Shown here piece by piece: positions 37,268-45,193 of a stretch of 64,000 nucleotides of DNA. The DNA is from Aeromonas sp. FDAARGOS 1405 (lineage in GTDB: Bacteria; Pseudomonadota; Gammaproteobacteria; Enterobacterales; Aeromonadaceae): contig NZ_CP077311.1 of NCBI RefSeq assembly GCF_019048265.1, positions 2,799,001-2,863,000 of the forward strand. The letters run 5' to 3'. A program made the translations under genes and the position numbers. Below the pieces are notes generated by a model. That model made no database searches, had not been told where the DNA came from, and saw only the letters and a list, made by a program, of their open reading frames with translations. How positions within the stretch are numbered: position 1 is the stretch's first letter; each line of letters opens with the position of its first letter.

Positions 37268-37642
37268 ATGAACTGGTATCTCTCGGTCCTCAAGCAATAT
37301 GCGGTATTCAGCGGACGGGCCCGTCGCACCGAATACTGGATGTTTGTGCTGTGCAACGTCATCGTCATGCTGTTGCTCGGCATGGTGGACAAGCTGATTG
37401 GCGGCGACAAGGAGCTGATCAGCTCCATCTATTCGCTGGCTGTGCTGCTGCCCTCGCTGGCGGTGGCGGCCCGTCGCCTGCACGATACCGACCGCAGCGC
37501 TTGGTGGCTGCTGCTCGGGCTTATCCCCATTATCGGTACTCTGGTGCTTATCTACTTTATGGTTTGCAACGGTCAGCAGGGACCAAACCGCTTCGGTGAT
37601 GATCCCAAAGCGGCCCCCTCACAGGGCTTTATCGTCAGCTAA
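37268..37642 (+). CDS. DUF805 family membrane protein
   Basis: 124 residues with three membrane segments. The start NWYLSVLKQYAVFSGRARRTEYWMF and the end CNGQQGPNRFGDDP are the family's signatures, and VAARRLHDTDRSAWWLLL lies between. TGGAGGCGCA precedes ATG. The function of the family (E. coli YhaH, YhaI) is unknown. It lies 60 bases after yajR and may share its transcript; a strong terminator follows. Confidence 0.93.
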   Translation: MNWYLSVLKQYAVFSGRARRTEYWMFVLCNVIVMLLLGMVDKLIGGDKELISSIYSLAVLLPSLAVAARRLHDTDRSAWWLLLGLIPIIGTLVLIYFMVCNGQQGPNRFGDDPKAAPSQGFIVS

Positions 37643-37671
37643 CGGGCGCGGCTTGGCCAATCATCGGTCAA

Positions 37672-37710
37672 TAAAAGAGAGGGAGGCATCACGCCTCCCT
37701 CTCTTTTTCG
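37672..37710. terminator. bidirectional intrinsic terminator
   Basis: AAAAGAGAGGGAGGC and GCCTCCCTCTCTTTT form a 15-bp stem between the DUF805 gene and the convergent DUF218-type gene. Confidence 0.88.
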
Positions 37711-37723
37711 TGTTGATGGTCGA

Positions 37724-38827
37724 TCAACGCTCAATCAGCGGGGCGGAGCGGTAGCTCCACATGCCGTAGGTACGCAGGGCATCCCGGTAGATGCCGAGCA
37801 GCTCGCTCTCGCTCGGGGTGGCCAGCTCCTCGAGGGGCTTGTCGGGGTAGCTGACGCTCGCCACCTTGATGTTGGCCGGGCCAATCTGGTCGCAGGCGAT
37901 TTCCAGCACCGTCTGGCCGCGGCGTACATGGCTGGCGGAGCTTACCAGCACCGCATAGTCAATCTGGTGGCGGGCGAGGGCATAGGCGCTGTAGAGGGCG
38001 TTATCCACCGTGCTGGTGGCGTAGTTCTCTTCAATCAGGCGGCTGCGGTCGATGCCGTGGTTGGCCAGCCAGTCAGCCATCAGCTTGCCCTCGGTCTGGC
38101 GGTTCTGGGGCACGCCGCCGGTCAGGATGATCAGCGCTTCCGGATCGGCCTTGGCCAGCTCAAGGGTGGTTTGCAGCCGGCCCAGCAGGATCTTGTCCAT
38201 GCTGCCGTCGGGATTGAGAGCGTAGCCCAGGGTGACGATGGCGCGCTTGCCCTCCCTGCTGGCCTTGAGCTGATCCTCGGTCAGTTCGGTTTGCAGCGGG
38301 GCGGCGGTGATCCGCTGCACCCGAGCGATGATCTCCTCCAGATCGGCAGCGCGGCCACTGTTGCGATCCGCCACTTTCGCCAGATAGCTGCGGGAAGCCT
38401 CCTTGTTACCCTTCACCAGCTGCCAGATGGCGAGATAGCTGTTGATGTCGAGATCATCGGGGGCGACGGCCTGCGCCTGCTCCAGCAAGGTGATGGCGCG
38501 GCTCAGGTTGCCGTTGTAGAGCTGTGCGTTGGCCGCCGAGATGAGCAGGTCGGTGCGGTAGGGCTCAAGCTGGTAGGCGGCCAGCAGCCGCTCGGTCACC
38601 AGCTCCATATTGCTCGGCATTTTGGCGGTAAAACCGGCGTGGGAGATTTTGGCTGGCGACTTGTAGATCTGCAGCGCTTCGCCGAGCAACATGTCCACCG
38701 CCTGGCGTTTGCTGACCAGGGTATTGAGGTCGTGCTCCATTTGCATCGAGCTCTCGGCCGCTTGCAGGGCGAGGGGCGAGAGCGCCAACAGGCCGCCGAG
38801 GGTGAGGGCAAGAAGGGTCTGTTTCAT
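37724..38827 (-). CDS. exported TPR / DUF218 (YdcF-ElyC-SanA type) protein
   Basis: 367 residues. MKQTLLALTLGGLLALSPLALQA is a Sec signal. Residues about 60-165 form TPR-like helices (NGNLSRAITLLEQAQAVAPDDLDINSYLAIWQL). The C-half is a DUF218 domain: AIVTLGYALNPDGSM, LIILTGGVPQNRQTEGKLMADWL, SRLIEENYATSTVDNALYSA and VLVSSASHVRRG. DUF218 proteins affect cell-envelope sugar metabolism, but the reaction is not settled. AGGACC precedes the ATG at 38827. It is a single gene. Confidence 0.88.
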   Translation of the reverse strand: MKQTLLALTLGGLLALSPLALQAAESSMQMEHDLNTLVSKRQAVDMLLGEALQIYKSPAKISHAGFTAKMPSNMELVTERLLAAYQLEPYRTDLLISAANAQLYNGNLSRAITLLEQAQAVAPDDLDINSYLAIWQLVKGNKEASRSYLAKVADRNSGRAADLEEIIARVQRITAAPLQTELTEDQLKASREGKRAIVTLGYALNPDGSMDKILLGRLQTTLELAKADPEALIILTGGVPQNRQTEGKLMADWLANHGIDRSRLIEENYATSTVDNALYSAYALARHQIDYAVLVSSASHVRRGQTVLEIACDQIGPANIKVASVSYPDKPLEELATPSESELLGIYRDALRTYGMWSYRSAPLIER

Positions 38828-39045
38828 CAAAAGGTCCTCTGTCGGGCTGAATCGCGCCGTGGGCTCCGGTTTGCGGGCCGATGGGATAAGGCAAATTTGC
38901 GTCAATTCAGTCTGTTAGTGCCAAAGAGAGGGCAATATACCAGTTAACGGTGCGGCAAACTGTGAGTCGGGGCGAGTCGTCGGGTGATGCCACACCTGTG
39001 GCCGCAAAAATGGCCGCAACGGGTCAGCAGCCATCTGAAAAGGGC

Positions 39046-39068
39046 AGGGGGAGCGTGACTCCCCCTCC
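39046..39068 (-). terminator. probable terminator after the endonuclease gene
   Basis: AGGGGGAG and CTCCCCCT around a five-base loop; on the minus strand TTTT comes four bases later. Confidence 0.5.
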
Positions 39069-39126
39069 CTCTGTTGCGATGCAAGACAGATGGCGTCTCA
39101 ATCCATCTGTTGACGAGTGTTCGCGG

Positions 39127-39879
39127 TCAGTTCCACATCGGGGAGATGCGGGCTTCCAGGGTCTCTTGCTGCTCTTCGGGCATATCGCTGAAGAAGTTGA
39201 GCTGGGTCTGCTCTTCCACCTCACGTACCGAGACCCGGTAGTCGGCGATCTGGCTGATGGGCACCTCTTGCTGCGGCATGATAAAGGCGATGGCCTGCAG
39301 TTTGGCCGGGTCCATCACGATCTTGTAGTAGGCGCTCGGGATCGCCACACCCTGACCGATGGACTCTTCAGAGCCGGTAAAGATGGGGCCGGTGATCACC
39401 TGTACATCCTTGCGGGAGACCGCCCACTTGTTCACCTTGTCCTCCAGCACGCGCCACGCCTTCTGGTTGAGCACCCCGATCTGCGGTGTCATGTTGCTCA
39501 GCAGGAAGCTCTCTTTCATGGTGTTCTTGTTCGATTTCATGTCCCCCGCCGGGGCCTGATGGCCACGGTCGTAGCCCGAGCCCTTGTAGTCGGAGAGGGT
39601 GGCGCGGTAGGCAACCGGGATCTCCCTGTCCTCGGCGAAGGCATCCTTGCGCGGCACTGTGCCCTGTGCGCTCTGGGCGGTCATCCGGTAGGAGACCCAG
39701 TCCGCCACCTTGTAGTCGTAGTTGTAGCCGACGGCATACCCTTCACGGCAGAGCTTCTGATCCGATTCGGAGGGGAGGCCAAAGCGTACGTGCTCGCCAC
39801 ACGCCCAGTGAGCCGCCAGCAAGGGGGTGGCAGTGAGGGTGAGGGTAACAGCCAGAACCAATTTATTGATTTTTATCAT
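39127..39879 (-). CDS. secreted DNA/RNA non-specific endonuclease
   Basis: 250 residues. IKINKLVLAVTLTLTATPLLA is a Sec signal. The beta-beta-alpha-metal active site is GYDRGHQAPAGDMKSNK (general-base His in DRGH), with the metal Asn in the following SFLLSNMTPQ. Four cysteines may form disulfides. The family includes Serratia nuclease and phage NucA types. The start at 39879 is behind GGAG at ten bases; a longer in-frame start at 39984 would add a non-signal stretch. It probably acts outside the cytoplasm. Confidence 0.93.
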   Translation of the reverse strand: MIKINKLVLAVTLTLTATPLLAAHWACGEHVRFGLPSESDQKLCREGYAVGYNYDYKVADWVSYRMTAQSAQGTVPRKDAFAEDREIPVAYRATLSDYKGSGYDRGHQAPAGDMKSNKNTMKESFLLSNMTPQIGVLNQKAWRVLEDKVNKWAVSRKDVQVITGPIFTGSEESIGQGVAIPSAYYKIVMDPAKLQAIAFIMPQQEVPISQIADYRVSVREVEEQTQLNFFSDMPEEQQETLEARISPMWN

Positions 39880-40065
39880 TTTTGTGATGCTCCAGTTTAG
39901 TAGGCGGAGCCATTTGACATGAGATCTGACCAGCGCTTCAATTGCTGTTTTTTTACACGTCACCGTTCTGTGACGGCTCGCCAAGATCCGTGATGTGACT
40001 GGTTAATATGTTTTAAATCAGTGGCTTGGTCGGTGGGATGATGTGCGGTTGCTCGGCAGACAACG

Positions 40066-40090
40066 AAAAGGGGCCCGCGATGGGCCCCTT
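40066..40090 (-). terminator. intrinsic terminator after the PTS gene
   Basis: AAGGGGCCC and GGGCCCCTT around GCGAT; on the minus strand TT and TCGTT follow. Confidence 0.8.
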
Positions 40091-40112
40091 GTGATGAGCT
40101 GTCTGACTGCTA

Positions 40113-42005
40113 TCAGGCGGCGTTTGCCTTGTTGCCCAGCGTGCGGGCCAGCAGTGCTTCCGGATTGTGAATCGCCTCCTTGGTCTTCACATCGATGACT
40201 TCGATATCGGTGAAGCGCTCGCGGTTCTTGATAGCCACGTCGTGGGCGAAGATGACGCAGCGGGCGTTGGCGACATCCTTGGCGGTAATGCGGTTGATGA
40301 TGCCGTTGGCACCCTGGGTCTCGACCTTGATCTTGATCCCCTGCTTGGCGGCGGCCTTCTGCAGGCTCTTGGCGGCCAGGAAGGTGTGGGCAACGCCAGA
40401 CGGGCAGGCAGTGATGGCCAGTACGTCTGCTTCCCCTTCCGCTTCAATGACTTCGAAGCTGGTTTGGGTGGCGGTCACGTCATCTTCTTCGCTCACTGGC
40501 TTTTTCAGCAGGTTGACGATGATGGCAGTGGTCAGGGCGCCGAGGATGGTACCCAGGATGTAGCCCATCTTGCCTTCAACAACCGGCAGGACAATCCAGC
40601 CACCCCAGGGGGCGTGGTTGATACTGTGCATCATAAAGCCGGTGATGTTGCCGACGATGCCGCCTGCGACGATGGCCGGGATAACACGCATGGGGTCAGC
40701 AGCGGCGAACGGGATAGCACCTTCACTGATACCGATCATGCCCATGATGGCGGCTGCTTTACCGGATTCACGCTCCTCTTTCTTGTAACGCTTCGGAGAC
40801 ATGAAGGTCGCCAGTGCCATACCCAGCGGCGGCACACAGATGGCGATACCGACGCCGCCCATCAGCCAGGGCTGGGTGTTGACCTGAGTCTGGGCAAACA
40901 GGGTAGCAACCTTGTTGACCGGGCCGCCCATATCGAAGGCGGTCATACCACCCAGAATGGCACCCAGCATCACTTTACCTGAGCCCGCCATGCTGGAGAG
41001 CCAGTGGTTCATCCCTTCCATCATGGCGGCGATCGGGGCACCGATCCCCCACATCACGATGCCACACACCAGGAAGGTACCGATCAGCGGATAGATGAAG
41101 ATGGAACCAAGGGAGGTCATGGAGTCAGGCAGCTTGATCCGTTTGAGCTGATTGACCACGAAACCTGCGATAAAGCCCACCAGAATGGCGCCGAGGAAAC
41201 CGGTTTGATAGTGCTGTACGGCAATCCAGGAGCCGATCATGCCCGGGGCCAGGCCCGGCTTGTCAGCCAGCGAGTAGGCGATGTAGCCACCCAGTACAGC
41301 GGTAAACAGGGTCAGACCGGCGATACCCATGGTCGCCATGTCTTTAAGGAAGCCCGCTTCCGGCACGGCGCCCTTGCCGCTCATCATCACTGACAGGGAG
41401 AGCAGCACACCGCCCGCCACGATGAAGGGGATCATGTGGGAAGTACCAAACAGCAGGTGCTGCTTCATGGTGTTGAGGCGATCCTTGAAGGTGCGCTCGT
41501 CGGGTTCAACCGGAGCAGTGGCAGCCGGTTTGGCGGCTGGCGCCGGTTTTTCCGCTTTTGGGCCTTGCTTGAGCAGGGTCAGGGCTTGCTCGACGGTAGT
41601 GGCCGCCTTCATCTGCTCGATAAAGCCCGGTTCCAGCAGACGGGTGGAGAGCTCGGCCAGCACTTCGATATGGTGGTTGGCGCCGCCATCCGGGGAGGCG
41701 ATCATGAAGATCAGCTGGGTCGGTTTGCCATCTTCGGCGCCGTACTCGATACCCTGACGGCTGACACCGATGGCAATGGCCGGACGGCTGACCGCCTTGC
41801 TCTTGGCGTGGGGCAGGGCGACACCCTGCTCGAAGCCGGTGCAGTCCAGCTGCTCGCGGGCCCAGATATCCTTGACGAACTGCTGTTGATCAGACACGGC
41901 GCCATCGCGCGCCAGCATCTGTGCCATCTCGTCGAATAGAGCCTCCTTGCTGGTGGCCTTCAACTCCAGGCAGATGAGTCTGCCGTTGGTCATGGTGGGT
42001 AACAT
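40113..42005 (-). CDS. PTS EIIABC, fructose family, probably mannose-specific
   Basis: 630-residue phosphotransferase transporter. IIA covers about 1-145 (His66 in GVALPHAKSK), an Ala/Pro linker follows to about 170, IIC spans about 175-500 (GGPVNKVATLFAQ; GISEGAIPFAAADPMRVIP), and IIB is last (Cys534 in ITACPSGVAHTF). The order A-C-B is unusual. It phosphorylates its sugar on entry. Family members take fructose, mannose or mannosylglycerate; the adjacent GH92 mannosidases, manA and an AraC regulator make mannose the likely substrate. AAGGAGA precedes ATG. A CRP-like box and the shared locus element lie upstream. Confidence 0.95.
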   Translation of the reverse strand: MLPTMTNGRLICLELKATSKEALFDEMAQMLARDGAVSDQQQFVKDIWAREQLDCTGFEQGVALPHAKSKAVSRPAIAIGVSRQGIEYGAEDGKPTQLIFMIASPDGGANHHIEVLAELSTRLLEPGFIEQMKAATTVEQALTLLKQGPKAEKPAPAAKPAATAPVEPDERTFKDRLNTMKQHLLFGTSHMIPFIVAGGVLLSLSVMMSGKGAVPEAGFLKDMATMGIAGLTLFTAVLGGYIAYSLADKPGLAPGMIGSWIAVQHYQTGFLGAILVGFIAGFVVNQLKRIKLPDSMTSLGSIFIYPLIGTFLVCGIVMWGIGAPIAAMMEGMNHWLSSMAGSGKVMLGAILGGMTAFDMGGPVNKVATLFAQTQVNTQPWLMGGVGIAICVPPLGMALATFMSPKRYKKEERESGKAAAIMGMIGISEGAIPFAAADPMRVIPAIVAGGIVGNITGFMMHSINHAPWGGWIVLPVVEGKMGYILGTILGALTTAIIVNLLKKPVSEEDDVTATQTSFEVIEAEGEADVLAITACPSGVAHTFLAAKSLQKAAAKQGIKIKVETQGANGIINRITAKDVANARCVIFAHDVAIKNRERFTDIEVIDVKTKEAIHNPEALLARTLGNKANAA

Positions 42006-42055
42006 CTCACTCTCCTTCCCTGTAAGGGCTAAGTCATGCGTTGCGAATTGGGCTC

Positions 42056-42148
42056 ATTATTGCCCTCACGGGTAGGGTTGGACAGGCGATGAATGTAGCA
42101 ATAACTGGATTTTTGTTGCATGGTTTTGCTGGTGTGATCCAGCTCGCA
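42056..42148 (-). promoter_or_regulatory. mannose-locus promoter element, copy 1 (PTS gene)
   Basis: In plus-strand order: AATAAT complement at 42056-42061 (-10), 18 bases, GGACAG 42080-42085 (complement CTGTCC, -35-like), 12 bases, GCAATAACTGGATTTTT 42098-42114, 16 bases, then GGTGTGA and AGCTCGCA separated by three bases (42131-42148), a CRP-like box TGTGA-N6-TCGCA. With a start near 42049, the box centre is about -91.5. The 17-base box is the natural AraC-family half-site. Confidence 0.75.
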
Positions 42149-42328
42149 AAGTGTTGAGCTTCAACTCAATAGTTGTTTTTGTTTAATTCATGGCGGGATG
42201 TGACAGCGGTCAAGGTATGACAGAAAAACCCTTGTAATGGGATTTACCGCCATTTTTTGCGGTTTATTGCCCGATTTAAGGCTGATTTGAGAAAAACGGG
42301 TTAATGGCTGAACCAGGGCTTCCCACTG

Positions 42329-42383
42329 GAAAATAAAATGGCCCAGCGCTGATTGGATTTTATCAATCCATCTGGCGTGGGCC
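42329..42383 (-). terminator. intrinsic terminator after GH92-A
   Basis: On the minus strand GGCCCACGC and its partner GCGCTGGGCC flank an inner TGGATTG / CAATCC stem, followed by ATTTTATTTT. Confidence 0.75.
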
Positions 42384-42447
42384 GTCGGGTATCACAAAGT
42401 GACATTTTCGGGTTGCGTGCTGGATGTCACCTCAATGCTATCGTTAG

Positions 42448-44886
42448 TTACTTTTGTGGCGGGGTATCGCCCATCACGAAGTGGAGGTTGCCCCCCGGTA
42501 CAAACTCCTTGTGCTCGAAGAAGAGACCATCTTTGAGCGGTTTGCCATTGATGGTGGCCGACTGGACATAGCGGTTCTTGGCGCTGTTGTTATCGGCGAT
42601 GATGGTGAAGGTTCCCCCCTTGACCGGGATGGTCGCTTTGGCAAATAGCGGGCGGCCAATAGTGTAAACGGGGTCTGCTGCATTCACCTGATAGAAGCCA
42701 AGTGCTGACATCACATACCAGGCAGACATGGAGCCCACATCCTCGTTGCCTATGATGCCTGCCGGGGTGTTCGAGTACATGGTGTCGAGGATGTAGTCGA
42801 CCGTCTCCTGAGTTTTCCACGGCTCCGATGTCCAGTTGTAGAGGTAGGGAATATGGTGGGAGGGTTCATTGCCGAAGGCCACCTGACCCATCATCCCGGT
42901 CATGTCAGCGGTCTCCGACCCCTGACTCTCGGCGGCAAAGGTGGCGTCCAGATTCTGCTTGAAGGCCTCTTCTCCGCCCATCGCGGTTTTCAGACCCTTG
43001 ATGTCATGGGGCACAAACCAGGTCCACTGCCAGGCGTTGCCCTCTGTATAGTTGCCGGTCTCATGTTCGGTGCCATAGGGATCAAACGGCGTCATGAAGG
43101 CGCCATCGATCATCACCGGACGCATGAAACCGGTCACCCCGTACTGGGCGTATTCGGCCGCATTGTGGTCGAAGTAGCGCTGATAGCCGTTAGAACGGGC
43201 CAGATAGCGCGCTTCGGCCGCCGGGTTGCCGGCCGCCTTGGCGATCCGGGCGATGGCCCAGTCATAGAAGGCGTTCTCCAGACCGTAGGAGACCGACTCG
43301 AGGGTGTAGTCAGCGAAGACGGGCTGACCGTCGATCCGCTGCACTGCCGGGGCGAAGCCGTTTTTCTCGATGTAATCGATGTGGTTGGTCAGGGTCTTGT
43401 CCAGCACCGCCTTGTCCCACTCGGTCGCCAGCATGGGGTAGTTGGTATAGGTGGAGGAGTCGATGGCGGCCGTGAGCGCCAGATTTTTCTCCTGCGCGGT
43501 GAAGGCATCGGGGTATTTGGTGATGGCGTCGGCAATCACCACTACAGCCGGATAGCCCACCATGGTGCCTGTCTCATCCCCCAGATGCTCCCACTTGGGC
43601 AGCAGGCCGCTCTCCAGATACTTCTGGATCAGGTTCTTGGCATACTGCACGGCGCGGGTGGGTTCGGTGATGGTTTTGAGCGGGTGCAGCGCTCGCTGGG
43701 TGTCCCACAGTGAGTAGACCGAGAAGTTGGGCTGATCTTCGCTTGCTTGGCCATAGTGGATGGAGTAGCTGCCTTCCCCCTTGGCCTGCGCCCCTTTGCC
43801 CATGCCGCGGTAGTTGCCATCCACATCCTGATGGACGATGGGGGCGATCTTGGTGTGGTAGAGGGCGGTGTAGAAGATCTCGTTTTGCTCCTTGCTGCCC
43901 CCCTCGATGGTGAAATTGAGGGCGTTGGCCCACTTCTCGCGGGCGTTGGCGCGGGCCTCGTCAAACGAAACATCCCCTTCGGCCTGGTAGTTGTTCCATG
44001 CGCCGGTGGCATCGACCGCCGATAGGGCAACTTTGGCGTTCAGTTGGGCTGAGCCGCCCTCTTCAAATTCGACGTAAGCGGTGACATCCGCTTTGGATTT
44101 GGCCTTATGCTCGGCGCTCAAGCCCTCTACCGGCACACCACCAGCGAGGATGTAGACCCCTTTGATCTTCTTGTCGAAGGTCGCATGGAAGAAGATCTTC
44201 TGGTTTTTCGCCCAGCCGGAGAAGTGAGTCGCATCTCGCTCGCCGGTGATGGTGTAGCCATCTTCGCTGACGGTGAGTTTGTTGCGCAGCGAACTCGATC
44301 CCCAGTCGCTGTTGAGGATCGAGTTCAAATCGATCTTCAGCCGTTGGGGTTGCCCCTGCGGATAGGTGTAGCGGTGAAAGCCCACCCGCTCGGAGGCGGT
44401 CAGCTCGGCCTTGATGCCATTTTCGGCGATGCGCACCGCATAGTAGCCAGGCTCGGCCTGCTCGGATTTTTTGTCCATTTTGACCGAGATGGCTTTGCGG
44501 TAATCATCGCTTTGCTCGATGTATTTGGATTTATCTTCGGTAAAGGGCAGGAACAGAATATCCCCCAGCCCCCCCATGCCGGTGCCTGAGAGGTGGGTGT
44601 GGGAAAATCCGAACAGGGTATCTTTGTCAAAGTGATAGCCGGAGGAGGAGTGCCAGCCTATCAACTCGGTATCCGGCGAGAGTTGCACCATGCCCTCCGG
44701 TACCACAGGGCCGGGAAAGGTGTGACCGTTAAAGCCAGTGCCAACGAATGGGTTCACATATTGCAACACATTGGTTGGCGTTGGCTTTTGATCGTCGTTA
44801 TTGTCGCTGCTGTTATCTGAATCGCAGCCGGATAACATGGCTACTGTGCTGGTCAGGGCAATGGCCAGAATATTTTTCTTGAACAT
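42448..44886 (-). CDS. GH92 alpha-mannosidase lipoprotein A
   Basis: 812 residues. The signal MFKKNILAIALTSTVAMLSGC ends in a lipobox. GH92 enzymes are calcium-dependent exo-alpha-mannosidases. Visible blocks are VNPFVGTGFNGHTFPGPVVPEGMVQLSPD, FSHTHLSGTGMG, the predicted general-acid Glu in TEGNAWQW, GNEPSHHIPYLYN (672 on) and GNEDVGSMSAWYVMSALGFY (713 on). The start at 44886 has GGAG nine bases upstream. It has its own promoter (copy 2 of the shared element) and is cut off from GH92-B by a terminator. Linkage preference is unknown. Confidence 0.95.
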   Translation of the reverse strand: MFKKNILAIALTSTVAMLSGCDSDNSSDNNDDQKPTPTNVLQYVNPFVGTGFNGHTFPGPVVPEGMVQLSPDTELIGWHSSSGYHFDKDTLFGFSHTHLSGTGMGGLGDILFLPFTEDKSKYIEQSDDYRKAISVKMDKKSEQAEPGYYAVRIAENGIKAELTASERVGFHRYTYPQGQPQRLKIDLNSILNSDWGSSSLRNKLTVSEDGYTITGERDATHFSGWAKNQKIFFHATFDKKIKGVYILAGGVPVEGLSAEHKAKSKADVTAYVEFEEGGSAQLNAKVALSAVDATGAWNNYQAEGDVSFDEARANAREKWANALNFTIEGGSKEQNEIFYTALYHTKIAPIVHQDVDGNYRGMGKGAQAKGEGSYSIHYGQASEDQPNFSVYSLWDTQRALHPLKTITEPTRAVQYAKNLIQKYLESGLLPKWEHLGDETGTMVGYPAVVVIADAITKYPDAFTAQEKNLALTAAIDSSTYTNYPMLATEWDKAVLDKTLTNHIDYIEKNGFAPAVQRIDGQPVFADYTLESVSYGLENAFYDWAIARIAKAAGNPAAEARYLARSNGYQRYFDHNAAEYAQYGVTGFMRPVMIDGAFMTPFDPYGTEHETGNYTEGNAWQWTWFVPHDIKGLKTAMGGEEAFKQNLDATFAAESQGSETADMTGMMGQVAFGNEPSHHIPYLYNWTSEPWKTQETVDYILDTMYSNTPAGIIGNEDVGSMSAWYVMSALGFYQVNAADPVYTIGRPLFAKATIPVKGGTFTIIADNNSAKNRYVQSATINGKPLKDGLFFEHKEFVPGGNLHFVMGDTPPQK

Positions 44887-44996
44887 ATTGAGCGGCTCCA
44901 TCGGGTAGAGGGTGAGCAGTCATGATCTATTTTTATGAGACCGGAGCGATCCCTGAGCAATATTGGTGCTCGATGGCATTGATCCCGGCGAGCACT

Positions 44997-45090
44997 ATTA
45001 TTCCCATGCCATCTGTTTCATCGACAGAGTAAAAAAGTGTCATTCACTAGATTTTTGTGGCAAGGCAGTCTGTTTGTGATCTGCGCATCA
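44997..45090 (-). promoter_or_regulatory. mannose-locus promoter element, copy 2 (GH92-A)
   Basis: AATAAT complement at 44997-45002, 19 bases, CGACAG 45022-45027, 12 bases, TCATTCACTAGATTTTT 45040-45056 (14 of 17 matches to copy 3), 16 bases, TTTGTGA 45073-45079 and a weak second half GCGCATCA (45083-45090). Spacings equal the other copies except 19 for 18. Predicted leader is about 104 bases. Confidence 0.6.
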
Positions 45091-45133
45091 TCTGATGCAA
45101 CATCTCATATTTTTTGAGGTGCTTGGTGAGTCG

Positions 45134-45167
45134 ACAAAAAAAGAGGCCCAAAGGAAGCTTTGGGCCT
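45134..45167 (-). terminator. intrinsic terminator after GH92-B
   Basis: On the minus strand AGGCCCAAAG and CTTTGGGCCT around four bases, followed by CTTTTTTT. It ends the GH92-D-C-B operon. Confidence 0.88.
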
Positions 45168-45193
45168 GAACATATATTGATAATGCATGATGG

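Larger units (their letters stand above)
42006..42447. other. intergenic region upstream of the PTS gene
   Basis: 442 bases with no gene. It carries the PTS promoter element (42056-42148), a weaker TGTGA-N6-TCAAG site at about 42199-42214, and the GH92-A terminator (42329-42383). The predicted leader of the PTS transcript is about 44 bases. Confidence 0.7.

Noticed and set aside
42199..42214. Second CRP-like site, TGTGA-N6-TCAAG
   Set aside because: The right half matches poorly and it is not repeated at the other two promoters.
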